37,445 nucleotides of DNA from Smittium culicis (lineage: Eukaryota; Kickxellomycota; Harpellomycetes; Harpellales; Legeriomycetaceae): positions 37,680 to 75,124 of the forward strand of contig LSSN01000771.1 in the NCBI GenBank assembly GCA_001970855.1. Reading direction: 5' to 3'. A program made the position numbers and the translations under genes. Positions within the stretch are counted from its first letter, which is position 1; every line of letters starts with the position of its first letter. Of this stretch, positions 11,821 to 21,096 are shown piece after piece. The notes beneath the pieces were generated by a model, which was given only the letters and a program-made list of their open reading frames with translations, was not told the DNA's origin and ran no database searches.

Positions 11821-12168
11821 AGATTCTTTAATCTAATTAATAAAAAAAAAACTTTTTTGACTATATAGATTACGGATATTTGTTTTTGTTACCCATTTAT
11901 GCCCTTGGAATTTATTTATTTCAGGAAAAAAAGAAAGAATACTTATATAGAACTTTCCAACCACTATTTACAAGTTTCACAAATTAAAATAAATATTATT
12001 AACAAGAAATTTATTTTTATAAAAGTATATTAATTTTTTTTAAAGCCCTGATTAATAATACTGCTGATATAAAATAAAATAAATCAATAAAAATAAATAA
12101 ATAAATGAAATGAGCTGGTTTATTCAAAAACAAATTTTAAAAAATGTGAGGCGTTGCTAAAAAGGTGT
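11821..12168. terminator. shared 3' intergenic region between COA1 and the FANCE-like gene
   Basis: The two genes are convergent, so this AT-rich stretch must carry both 3' ends. Several AATAAA-like words occur on both strands (for example TAATAAAAAAAA just after the COA1 stop). Exact poly(A) sites cannot be placed. Confidence 0.35.
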
Positions 12169-13593
12169 TTACTCTTTCAATGATAATTCTTTTTTAATAA
12201 TGCTAGATGTTGATTTTTTAAAAAAGGTTTCTAAACCTTCGACAGCAATTAGATACTGATTCAGCTGAGCAAGATTCATGTAACTACAGTGTTTTTTTGC
12301 AAAATTGTTTAGTAGTAGTCCAAACTTCTTTGACTTGCTATTTGAAGCGAGAGCTCTATTAGCTCCAGATATAAAGTTATCTATTGTCTCGGTACTCAAA
12401 TTCAGATTAAGGTTTACTAATTGTGATATTACTTTTAATTCTAGCTCAGTACACTCAGATTTGAATACCGAATCGGTGCTAATACTCCAATTACTATTCA
12501 ACATTCAAAAATGATAATGATGTTAATACACATTTGAAGTAAAATAGCTTATAATATAAAGCGTAAGGGTTACTTTAATATAAATTCAACCAGTTGATGC
12601 GAATAGTTCTCGACAATAGAACAGAATAGAGAACCTAACCCAGAGACTACAAGAAATATCAAGTAAGTATATTCAAGATTAAAACGCAAGATATATCTTA
12701 TTTTGTAAAGGTATTTTGAGCAAATTTACGAAAAGCATACAAGTACTTTGATTTATCATTAAAGGGAACATAACGCCTTCAATGAACAATTTTGGTTTAG
12801 ATTTTCCGATATTTGCGATACTAGACTGTAGATCTCTAGAAGGATTTTCTATTATTGAAATCTATAAAAAGCGAAAAAGAAATTTGAGAAAAGAATAAGG
12901 TGCAGTTCCATATAAGAATTCAATTACCTTGGATGAAGATAAAGCTATTAAGAAGGTTTTGATACTGAAGAAGCTAGCAGTTTCTTGATGCGATATAGCG
13001 TCTATTATTGCTACTGCATTATCTTCGCTTACATCAGATAAATCAACAGTCTTATAAAAATCTTGAGTAAGCTAGCAGATAAATATTATCGGTATTGAAA
13101 AAAAGGCTGATATTTTAAATAAAAAGATAAAATCAAATTATTGATGTTCGCTACCTTATTTCCTTCATTTAATAGAATGTTGATAATTAGATCTATTTCA
13201 CTAGCTATAAGTCTTTGTTTTTTTAACAAACCAAAAGTTTGGTATATGTGATCTTCATCCTCAGAATTTTTTGACTGTACTGTAATGTTATCTTGATTGG
13301 TTTGATTTTTTCCAGATTCAGTAGAATTTAAGAAAGCGACATCTGAGGGGTATATCCCGTAGTATCTTATACGCTTAAAATCCTCACTTTCAGCAAGCCT
13401 TTTCCTCTCTAGAGAAATAAAAATGATGACGTATTTTTTTAATAAGTTATTTGGGATAAATATAGTCTGAATGAAATAAATTAAAAATGAACTTACGACG
13501 GATAGGTGAATTTTCCACTTCAGAAACAGGATCGCTGATTTCGTTCTCAAAATTATGCAGCAGCTTAGTTATTTCATTCCAGTTATACTCCAT
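12169..13593 (-). CDS. FANCE: FANCE-like Fanconi anaemia core-complex protein, six exons
   Basis: FANCE joins FANCC and FANCF in the core complex and binds FANCD2 so that it can be monoubiquitinated during crosslink repair. My model is six exons, 13593-13497, 13408-13155, 13071-12928, 12861-12741, 12646-12574 and 12493-12169, giving 337 residues. All introns (66-94 bases) start GT and end TAG, phases agree at every junction, and a stop lies four codons before the ATG. The C-terminal part matches the FANCE helical-repeat domain: KPKLFIEGVMFPL (about 187-199), a LFCSIVENY helix in exon 5, NNWSIST (230-236, with the conserved Trp), then ELKVISQLV, LSTETIDNFISG and a last VEGLETFFKKSTSSIIKK block that parallels the end of human FANCE. 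The protein is shorter than human FANCE (536), mainly in the N-terminal and linker regions. Assignment rests on remembered family patterns, not a search. Confidence 0.7.
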
Positions 13594-13726
13594 TTGCAGG
13601 TGCTAAGATATTAAGAGGTTTGAAATACTGATAATATAATTCAGAGCTTCATATTGTAAGTTGCGTAGAATATCCTTGAGCATTAAAGCTTTGTTATTTT
13701 TTATTTTTTGGATGATTTCATTTTAA
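13594..13726. promoter_or_regulatory. short upstream region of the FANCE-like gene
   Basis: Only 133 bases separate the FANCE-like ATG from the MITE at 13727. The core promoter must lie here or inside the MITE. No clear TATA box is seen. Confidence 0.35.
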
Positions 13727-13918
13727 CCTTTTCAGGGGCGGTTGACATTTTTTTGAACTACCAAAACTATCCAACCAAATATATATTAGATAAATTAATA
13801 TTAGATAATAATAAATTATTGGCTGACGAATAATATATATCCAATAATAAAAGAGTAATATATGGCTTATCCAATTATGATTTTTAATTAAGTTTAAGAG
13901 TGTTGGCCCTGGAAAGAG
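13727..13918. mobile_element. piggyBac-like MITE, copy D (192 bp)
   Basis: The left end CCTTTTCAGGGGCGGTTGAC follows TTAA, and the right end GTTGGCCCTGGAAAGAG is followed by TAAA. The two ends are imperfect inverted repeats. The interior matches copy A and the outer arms of the copy at 21097-21717. A minus-strand ORF of 96 codons runs across it but has no family likeness and is judged spurious. Confidence 0.65.
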
Positions 13919-15085
13919 TAAAGCTAAATTAAGGTTGTCGAAATGTGACGGGGTTGGTAATAGTGCAAATTTATAGATCGGGTGCTGGGTTATTCGCCAC
14001 AAAGTCAATCACCTTTTAACCATCAAGTATTTTGACTCGCTAATAGTTTTTATATAAACCAGCTATTTGATATAGTTAGTTTTTTGTCCAATAATATATG
14101 ATTTCTACAATAATAAATACACACTGAAATTATAGTTTGATATTTTTGTCTGGGAAAATCATTATCATCCAATGAATATTCTGAATAATCTAAATAAATC
14201 ATTTATTTGACTTATAGTCCATAATTAGCGGTTTATAAGTGTCCAATAATCAAGAAATTGCGAGAAAATTATGGTCAGATTGATTTTAGGATTTGGCCAA
14301 ATTTATTGCTATTCGAGTGAGCGTAAAGAAAATAATTCTGATTCGTAAAAAATTTAAGGTTTGCTTTTGCTAATAAAAAAAAAAGGAAAAAAAATACATG
14401 AACATTATACAGAGCTTTTCAGTAAATAATTGGGCGTGCTATTAATTTTTTAAATGGATATCTTCGGACGCGATTGAATGTGAAGATCAGGCTTAAGAAC
14501 AGTAAAAAGGGTGGCAGTATGCAAGTTTTTGGGACCAGTCGAAAAAAATAATGAATCTGATCGTCATAAAAAAATATGGATTCGATGTACACTGTTGACA
14601 GAGTGGTTAAAAATAATATAAGTAAAAGTTTATAATAGAAGTTACATTATTGAACCGTGTCAAGAACTGTATAGCGCTATACTCTCCAGTGAAGATATCA
14701 CTATTTCCAGTATTAATGTATACACATATAGGGCTAATTAAATTAGATATAAATAAAATGGTCGTTAGCAAAGGGATGCTCATAGTAGAAGTATATCAAA
14801 CCAAACGAATTAGGGGTAAATTGGAATATTAACTAAAGATATTGACAATATTTTTGGTTAAACAGATTTTATTTAATTTTTTATATATATGTTGGTAAAA
14901 ACGAATCCATGAAAGGGGGTATAAGGATTCGAAAATTCGCACAGTGAAAAACTGTTTATAGTATCGTTCAAAAAGACGTAAGTATATTCGAATGAATCTA
15001 GAGAGGAAATTCGCTGTATGTGGCCGGTATTTTCGAGTCAGAATAGCACCTTTCGTGAGGTAACTAAAAGATTGGATTCGGGAGT
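13919..15085. other. intergenic region, no gene supported
   Basis: The sequence is mixed and moderately AT-rich. Short pieces such as GTCCAATAAT recur and recall the MITE interior. Two adjacent hairpins lie in the 3' flank of the eL41 gene: CGAATCC/GGATTCG at 14902-14931 and ACAGT/ACTGT at 14941-14955. The ORF at 14650-14832 opens with TTG, not ATG, and is not supported. Confidence 0.35.
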
Positions 15086-15163
15086 TTACTTAGATCTGGC
15101 TCTCATCTTTCTTCTCTTACGCTTAAGACGTCGTACTCTCTTCTTTTTCCACTTGGCTCTCAT
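15086..15163 (-). CDS. RPL41: 60S ribosomal protein eL41 (25 residues)
   Basis: eL41 is the smallest eukaryotic ribosomal protein, a single helix at the subunit bridge that is almost entirely Arg and Lys. The 26-codon frame encodes a 25-residue peptide beginning MRAKWKKKRVRRLKRK and ending MRARSK. It matches the known fungal and animal protein over its full length with a few conservative changes. The peptide is far shorter than usual ORF cut-offs, so automatic annotation is likely to miss it. A good intron (15277-15167) ends three bases before the ATG, which fits the common pattern of a 5'UTR intron in ribosomal protein genes. No other reading is plausible for such a sequence. Confidence 0.95.
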   Translation of the reverse strand: MRAKWKKKRVRRLKRKRRKMRARSK

Positions 15164-15166
15164 ATT

Positions 15167-15277
15167 CTAATAAGGGAAATCAATAATAAATAATTAATAC
15201 ATGATTCGATTCAAAATGAGAACAATGCACATATTTATCAAAAATGCGCAGATGGATAGTAAATAAATATTACTTAC
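15167..15277 (-). other. RPL41: probable 5'UTR intron of the eL41 gene (111 bp)
   Basis: On the minus strand the donor is GTAAGTAAT and the acceptor is CCCTTATTAG, with TATTAAT as a branch-site candidate about 30 bases before the acceptor. The second exon starts with AAT and then ATG. This is inferred from splice signals only. Confidence 0.6.
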
Positions 15278-16852
15278 TGATTAATTTTTTGATACAAGAG
15301 ATAGATAGGAGGATATAAAATTTGCTCGAATCTGCCTCGATATTTATGCAAAAAAAATCTTGAAAACTTTTTTTTTTGTCGCTAATACATTAGAAAAAAT
15401 TTTCTATCCTTTCATTAGCTTGAAATTTAGCAAATACTCAGCTGACCTATCGCTATTTAGAAATGGGTGTTTCATTATCTATCCAATAATGTGATGGTTT
15501 TATATTTGGTATTTAGCGAATATAATTGGAATAGGATAATAGACTATATTCTATCTAGGCCAACTCATTTATTGACGGGAGGCTCGAGACGAATGGGTAT
15601 ACTGAATGAATCAATATTTTCAACCAATAGATATGATGGATAAACGCTATTTGCTCGCTTCATAATCTGGTCATGAGTTAAGCCAACTAAGATCCGTTAG
15701 TTGTGAATATCTAAAAAAATATTCTTTTGAGGAGGGTGCTGGGATTAGGCTCCCATTTGCCGCGTTCTTGGTTAGGATAATGTTGAATCGTAGCCCATTG
15801 GACAGAACAGGCAGTAGTTCAACTACATTTAGCCTAAAGATTCGTTGCACTAGTTGGCGACCTCACACTAATATCTATGGGAGCATTAGTGTTTGGTGCG
15901 CGCCCGTCTTATCTATTGGAATAAAGATAGGAGTTATTTAATGTTATTGGATAGTATATTATATGGCCTGACTATTTTTTCGTCTGATTATTGCATATGA
16001 AGCCTTTTCTAAACTACAGCTCTAGAAAATCACCCTATAATTTTATCGCCAATATAATCTAAATGTTCAGACTTGAGAGCAGCTAAATGGCCTAGTTTGT
16101 AGTCCACTAAACAGGGGTTTAACTACCCAAAGTATCCGAGATACTTTCCGATCAAGATCCCAATGTTGAACTATCCAAAATTTCATCGCTGAAAAGTGCA
16201 TATGTACCCTAAGCCATTTGAGCTTTGCGCGTAAAGAAAATTCGTACGCTTAGTAGTTGTCTTTGAATGTCTGGAATTGCTAAATGATAAGTATATCCTT
16301 CACTCTTATTTCTTCTACCAGGTTGGCACAAAGACTAGTATGAAATATAATGGCTTAAGTATCTAACATATAAATTTGAAAGGTAGAGGGTTTTGAGATT
16401 TAGATACTTAGAAAACTTTAAACCTGAAGTGATAATAGATGTCCAATAAGTTTGCGAGTCATCAGTCAATACTATTATCATTGGCTAAGTCCTAATTGCT
16501 TGGCCTTAGTAGGCAGATTAATCTAATTCTGGGAATTCAAATGCAAGATCTATATTCGCTTTAGTTTAAAATTTAGATTAAATGGCCATATTAATAAACT
16601 GCAAAGGAAACCTCAACAGTAACTTTACTACATATTAAATTTGATTTCGAACATCAAAGCCCTTTATTGCAAAAAAAAAAAAACCGTTATTCAAACATTT
16701 TTCTTTTGTGAATTTAGCCCGAGTACTCACTTGGATACAGGGTGCTTTAATTAACTATTCATAGTGCAAAAAAATTGAATCACCCAAATTCTGTCCCGAT
16801 ATCCTCCCCCCCCCATAGAGAATTCTGTATCTACTTATTTTTACGTCTGAAA
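15278..16852. other. intergenic region with an unexplained GC-richer island (about 15.55-16.3 kb)
   Basis: The first part should hold the eL41 promoter; TTTTATATCC on the minus strand at about 15320 is TATA-like. The stretch 15550-16300 is clearly less AT-rich than other spacers. It holds minus-strand ORFs of 32 codons (15663-15565) and 44 codons (16201-16067) with no recognised family, and a hairpin ACACTAAT/ATTAGTGT at 15866-15893. A poly-C run lies just before the PPR-like gene, near 16806-16815. A decayed transposon or an unknown non-coding RNA are both possible. Confidence 0.3.
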
Positions 16853-18967
16853 ATGCTATATACCGGCCTTAATCAAAACTCGATAAATGTCAAAAATAGC
16901 AGAGCCTTAGCTTTGAACGATGCACATGGAATGAAAGTATTTGTACTTCTTTTAATGAAAGAACAGCACAATATAATATTTAAAAACTCAAGATGCGCCC
17001 TTCCTAAAAACCTTCCTGTGGTCCCATTAAACTTTCTAATCTTGTTTGGAAATCTTTTTACTGCAGTTAATAGAATAACTGAAAACTCAAATGGACAATC
17101 TTCTTACTCGAACAATCAAATTCTACCCAAAAATATAAAACTTAATATCCCTCGGAAATCTATGATTTATGCTCACAATATTATTAAAAATCCTATCTTA
17201 TCAACTTCTTTCGAAAGTAGAGTAAATAATTTATATCATATGCATCGTACTCATAAAAGCAATCAACTTAAACGTGGTGATATACACCGACTTACAAAAA
17301 GCCTATACTCCACCATTAATCACGGTACAGATTATGGGCTAGATTCCCCTGTTTTCCATAATAAAAATAATACGATTCAAAACCGCCCCCAATTTTACAC
17401 CTTAAATATCGACAAAAAAACTTTTTACATTACTTTGTACGATTACAAAGCTACTGTTTCTGCAATTAAAGCCGTTATAAAAAATCATATCTTGCTGCCT
17501 CCCCCAACACTCTACCTCTCTATCAAAGCCCTCGAAAAAGAGTACAACTACTATCTAATAGCACTTCTTTACTTGAACCAGAATTTGATTAAACCGGTAG
17601 AGAATCATGAAACTATCATCTTAATCATTAGAGATATGACCCGCTTACACAAATACAAAGACGCCGTGTCTCTATACAATGCTGCAATCTTTAACAAAAA
17701 TTCTACTGATTTTCAAAAATTGAACCTTTGCGCGACGTTAATAACTAGTCTAATAAATCAAAAAGAGTTCAACTACGCCTATTCTTTCGTAGATTACTTG
17801 TTTACTGTTGCACACAACATATACTCAAGCTCTCAAAAACATAAATCAACCAGTAACATTATATTTGGAGTTATTAACAGTTTTGTTCGTGCTCACAGCT
17901 TACACTTTGCTAAAAAAATTATCGACTCCTTTGAACTTAACTTCCCTAAGCATGTTCACAATAAACTGTACTCTTTGTATATCCATTCGCTTTTTTCCCT
18001 ACAGCCAAGATACGCCTACTTATATTACAACCAACTTCTAGACAAAGGAATCGAACAAAACAACCATATGCTCAGCATTATTTTGCACCATCTCAAAAAA
18101 AATTCTGACATCAAACCACTGTCCATCTTTTTTGATTTCTTGTCCGGTTGCTCAATCGGATTCACCCCTATACTAATAGGATCAGTCTTTGACGCTCTAA
18201 TAGAAATTGATTGTGATGGCTTCGTAAACGACTACTACTCCCTCGTAAAAAAAAATAACTTAATATACGCATCTCAGCTTTTAAACAATTCGCCTCATAA
18301 ATCCAAAACTGAAAAGGTCAAATCTCTACTCGACAAACTTTTTTATGAAAATCGTATTAGTACTGATGATAGTGGTTTAGACAACAATACCAGGAAATCT
18401 GACAGTCCTGGATTTTATTTTAATAAAGGCATCTCCAAAGACTCTCAACCCAGTAAACAGAACATAACTGGTATAAGTTCATTTACTGATCCTGCCAAAA
18501 TTAGTGAAGAAAACAGAAACCTGACTTACCAAACCCGATTTAGAAGTAGCTATTCAGATAACGAAATTAGATCGGCACTTGAAGGCATCAAAAAAAACTC
18601 TGCTAGTATTATAGATTCAACCATCAAAGAGTCACCCTTTATCCTCGCGCTAAACACAGACATCATATCATTATTCTTCAAGTCTGCAAGCAGAAATAAA
18701 AACATTTCCCTTGTCAAATCGATATGGGATGACTCTTTAAAACTTGCTTCATTGACTAAAGAATTCAAGCTTACGAAACACTTCTTTATCTCTTATTCTA
18801 AAGCTCTATACAATTGCGATTTGCTGGACCAGCATATCGATGACATTGTTGAAACGATGTCGAAATTTGATATTTTTACTGATTATAAGACCAGGAAAGC
18901 TATCAAAAGGTACTTAATCTTTGAATCTAAGTCTAAAGTCGAAACTCTGTACAAGAATTTCTTTTAA
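16853..18967 (+). CDS. PPR-like helical-repeat protein, probably mitochondrial
   Basis: The open frame extends upstream to a TTG at 16775, but the first ATG is at 16853, giving 704 residues; I use that start. Residues 1-220 are Asn-, Ser- and Lys-rich with little structure. A run of helical hairpins follows, about 225-480. Blocks resembling 35-residue pentatricopeptide repeats include IRDMTRLHKYKDAVSLYNAA (259-278), a LITSLINQKEFNYAYSFVD unit (296-314), a GVINSFVRAHSLHFAKKIID unit (339-358) and YSLYIHSLFSLQPRYAYLYY (373-392). After a disordered Ser/Asn/Asp-rich linker (about 510-590) there is another helical region to the end. Fungal PPR proteins usually act on mitochondrial RNA processing or translation. 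No exact orthologue can be named. The gene converges on DFG10, with about 560 bases between the stops. Confidence 0.5.
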   Translation: MLYTGLNQNSINVKNSRALALNDAHGMKVFVLLLMKEQHNIIFKNSRCALPKNLPVVPLNFLILFGNLFTAVNRITENSNGQSSYSNNQILPKNIKLNIPRKSMIYAHNIIKNPILSTSFESRVNNLYHMHRTHKSNQLKRGDIHRLTKSLYSTINHGTDYGLDSPVFHNKNNTIQNRPQFYTLNIDKKTFYITLYDYKATVSAIKAVIKNHILLPPPTLYLSIKALEKEYNYYLIALLYLNQNLIKPVENHETIILIIRDMTRLHKYKDAVSLYNAAIFNKNSTDFQKLNLCATLITSLINQKEFNYAYSFVDYLFTVAHNIYSSSQKHKSTSNIIFGVINSFVRAHSLHFAKKIIDSFELNFPKHVHNKLYSLYIHSLFSLQPRYAYLYYNQLLDKGIEQNNHMLSIILHHLKKNSDIKPLSIFFDFLSGCSIGFTPILIGSVFDALIEIDCDGFVNDYYSLVKKNNLIYASQLLNNSPHKSKTEKVKSLLDKLFYENRISTDDSGLDNNTRKSDSPGFYFNKGISKDSQPSKQNITGISSFTDPAKISEENRNLTYQTRFRSSYSDNEIRSALEGIKKNSASIIDSTIKESPFILALNTDIISLFFKSASRNKNISLVKSIWDDSLKLASLTKEFKLTKHFFISYSKALYNCDLLDQHIDDIVETMSKFDIFTDYKTRKAIKRYLIFESKSKVETLYKNFF

Positions 18968-19530
18968 TTACTATCACTAAATTGAAAAAATCTTTCATCA
19001 TCTCTTTTTTTTTCTTTTAATATTTACTTTGATAAAGATCTGAGCTAGCTTAGATACAAACCTCAACATAGAACATAGATTTCAAGAAATAAACTCTTAC
19101 TAAACATTTAACTATTTCACATCAACTCTATTAAAATTTTTTGAAAGCTACTAATTAAATAAAGATTATTTCAGCAAAATTTCTTTGTTTAAATTTTAGT
19201 AAGCCTATATAAAACCCGCTTTATAAGTCAAATAAGCACCTAGATATTTTACTGGTTAGCCTTTTTTGTGGCTACAAGGAATATTTATAGCTCTTGAAAG
19301 AATTAACAAACAACGTAATTAAATAACGATAAAAAAAACCAATTTGTGTATTTTCAATATAAGATTAAATTTTAGGATATAATAGCCTTGCCGATCTCAT
19401 AAAATACGAAAATAAATAAAATTAGCCTTTGATAAAGAAAGGTTATTATATTTGTATTAAGTTTCAACTTGGTAATTGAATGAACATTTATATCTCCTTA
19501 ATTAATAGTTGAAAAAGAATGTTTTTTTTT
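18968..19530. terminator. shared 3' intergenic region of the PPR-like and DFG10 genes
   Basis: The flanking genes are convergent, so both transcripts must end here. T-rich and A-rich runs follow each stop codon. No ORF or RNA gene is seen. Confidence 0.35.
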
Positions 19531-20831
19531 TTACCAAATTAAGGGGAAAATTGCATATCTACCTCTAGGATATTTGTCATCAAATGTTTGCAAATACCAT
19601 CTATGTGTCTCTGTTGCAGAAATAGTTAGATTAACGATGACCCATAAAACTAGAGATAATAGAGTCGGGCTGTTAATTCCGGACAAAACAAGCAGCGATA
19701 AGTACATCAGAATTTCAAAAGTATAATGTGGCGACGAGATTAGCGAAAACCACCCGCCCATTGGAACTAAATGGGATTCGGCCTCCTCAGTATTCGATTT
19801 TTCTTTTGAATATGAAATTGTTTTTTTCTTCAAAGCATACAGTATTTTATGGCACGAAGTACGTGAATATAGCGAGTAAAAAAATACTATAGTCGAAATT
19901 ACTCCTATAACTGGCGAAGGAGAGATAATTTTGTCTACGTTATAAAAAAAATTATATCAGAAAAAGTATATTAGTATTCCGAGAATAACTATATTTGTGT
20001 ACAAATAATCAATGTAAAAGCGTGAATTCTTTTTATAAGCAAACAGAAGATATAAATGATATGTGTGAAAAAAACGATATTTTCAAACTTACTCTGAAGG
20101 TAAATCACGTCAATTATCAAAGCAAATGGAGCAAATAAATAGAACCCGATTCCAGCGATGAAATGGGCAACATGTATCCTCGAAGTACTTAAAGGCTGCT
20201 TCAAAGTCGTTTCGTATAGTCTAATAAGAACATTGATGGCAAACAGTCCCATAACAAATACAAGCCTTTTAGGTATGACTTCTACGAAAGGCTCGCATAG
20301 TTTTATAAGAGGATCGGGACTGGGAAGCTTATACATTTCTCTATTTGGGCTGTAGTTGCATTCAATGAATTTTAAAATGCTTAAAAATAAAGGATCCCGC
20401 GAACTTAGGGAATCAAACATCTCACCGCGGAAATCCCAGCCTAGCAGCTCTCTGAGAAAGTGACAGGCTACCATAGATCCAAATATATAAAAATAAGCAA
20501 AGCTGTTTTTTGGCACAGAAAATTTTGATAATTTTTCCAAAAGCGTGATAGATTTCAGATCCTTGTCAGTAGCTATTTCTTTGATTTTTTTAGAAGAAGG
20601 TGGATTCCTTTTTAACGAGCGAGACTTATTATCAATTGATATCGATTTTTCGGTATTCTTTTTGGAATCTACAATTTCATTTTCGTCCTTTTTTTCTTTA
20701 GAAAGGTTTAATTTATTCTTTACTTTTCCATAATGCACAAAATTAACACGAAGTACTGGGATCAGTTCGCAAATTATCGTTATTGAAGTGGAGGCTAAAA
20801 AGTAGAGCCTGAAAAATAAGGCTATAAACAT
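19531..20831 (-). CDS. DFG10: polyprenol reductase (DFG10/SRD5A3 family), two exons
   Basis: This ER membrane enzyme uses NADPH to help convert polyprenol to dolichol, the lipid carrier for N-glycosylation. My model joins 20831-20093 and 19934-19531 across an intron with donor GTAAGT, branch TACTAAT and acceptor AACGTAG, giving 380 residues. Family features are YFYIFGSMVACHF (about 113-125), RLYET (204-208) followed by RIHVAHFIAGIGFY (218-231), SCHKIL (273-278), and PMGGWFSLISSPHY (304-317) before the last hydrophobic stretch and a C-terminal FPLIW. The paired WF...SSP.Y motif is typical of the steroid 5-alpha-reductase superfamily, and RIHV..F fits the SRD5A3 branch. The protein is longer than human SRD5A3 (318) and yeast Dfg10 (253), mainly from a Lys/Glu/Ser-rich insertion at about 36-95 after the first membrane segment. 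Without splicing the reading frame appears broken. Confidence 0.85.
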
Positions 20832-21096
20832 CCTTTTGGCTCTGGATGTTAAAATTACTAGTTTTATCGAGACACTTATAGATTAAGAATTATTTGATTC
20901 TACATACACAGGAGATTATTTGCAGCAGTTGGAACTTTTGCTACTAAAACTTTCTTACTCATCATCTTTTTAACACTATTAGTAAAATCATCAAATGAAT
21001 TATCTTATACAACCAATAACTTTACCTAATTAAAATAAGCAAATAGAATTTCCAAGAAAAAAACTCCCGTTTCTTCTAAAATATCATATTTATTAA
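20832..21096. promoter_or_regulatory. upstream region of the DFG10 gene
   Basis: Only 265 bases separate the DFG10 ATG from the MITE at 21097, so the promoter is expected here. No specific element can be named. Confidence 0.3.

Noticed and set aside
12169..12504. Reading the 111-codon ORF as a separate BLOC-1-like small protein
   Set aside because: A first look suggested a weak likeness to BLOC1S2, but its frame joins upstream exons with matching phases and aligns better with the end of FANCE.
13718..14008. Minus-strand ORF of 96 codons
   Set aside because: It runs through MITE copy D and its hydrophobic Ile/Tyr-rich peptide simply reflects AT-rich repeat DNA.
14650..14832. Plus-strand ORF of 60 codons
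   Set aside because: It opens at TTG, which is unlikely as a start in a nuclear eukaryotic gene, and has no family likeness or splice context.
16775..16852. TTG-started N-terminal extension of the PPR-like gene
   Set aside because: The 26 extra codons depend on a TTG start and run through a poly-C tract; the first ATG at 16853 is preferred.
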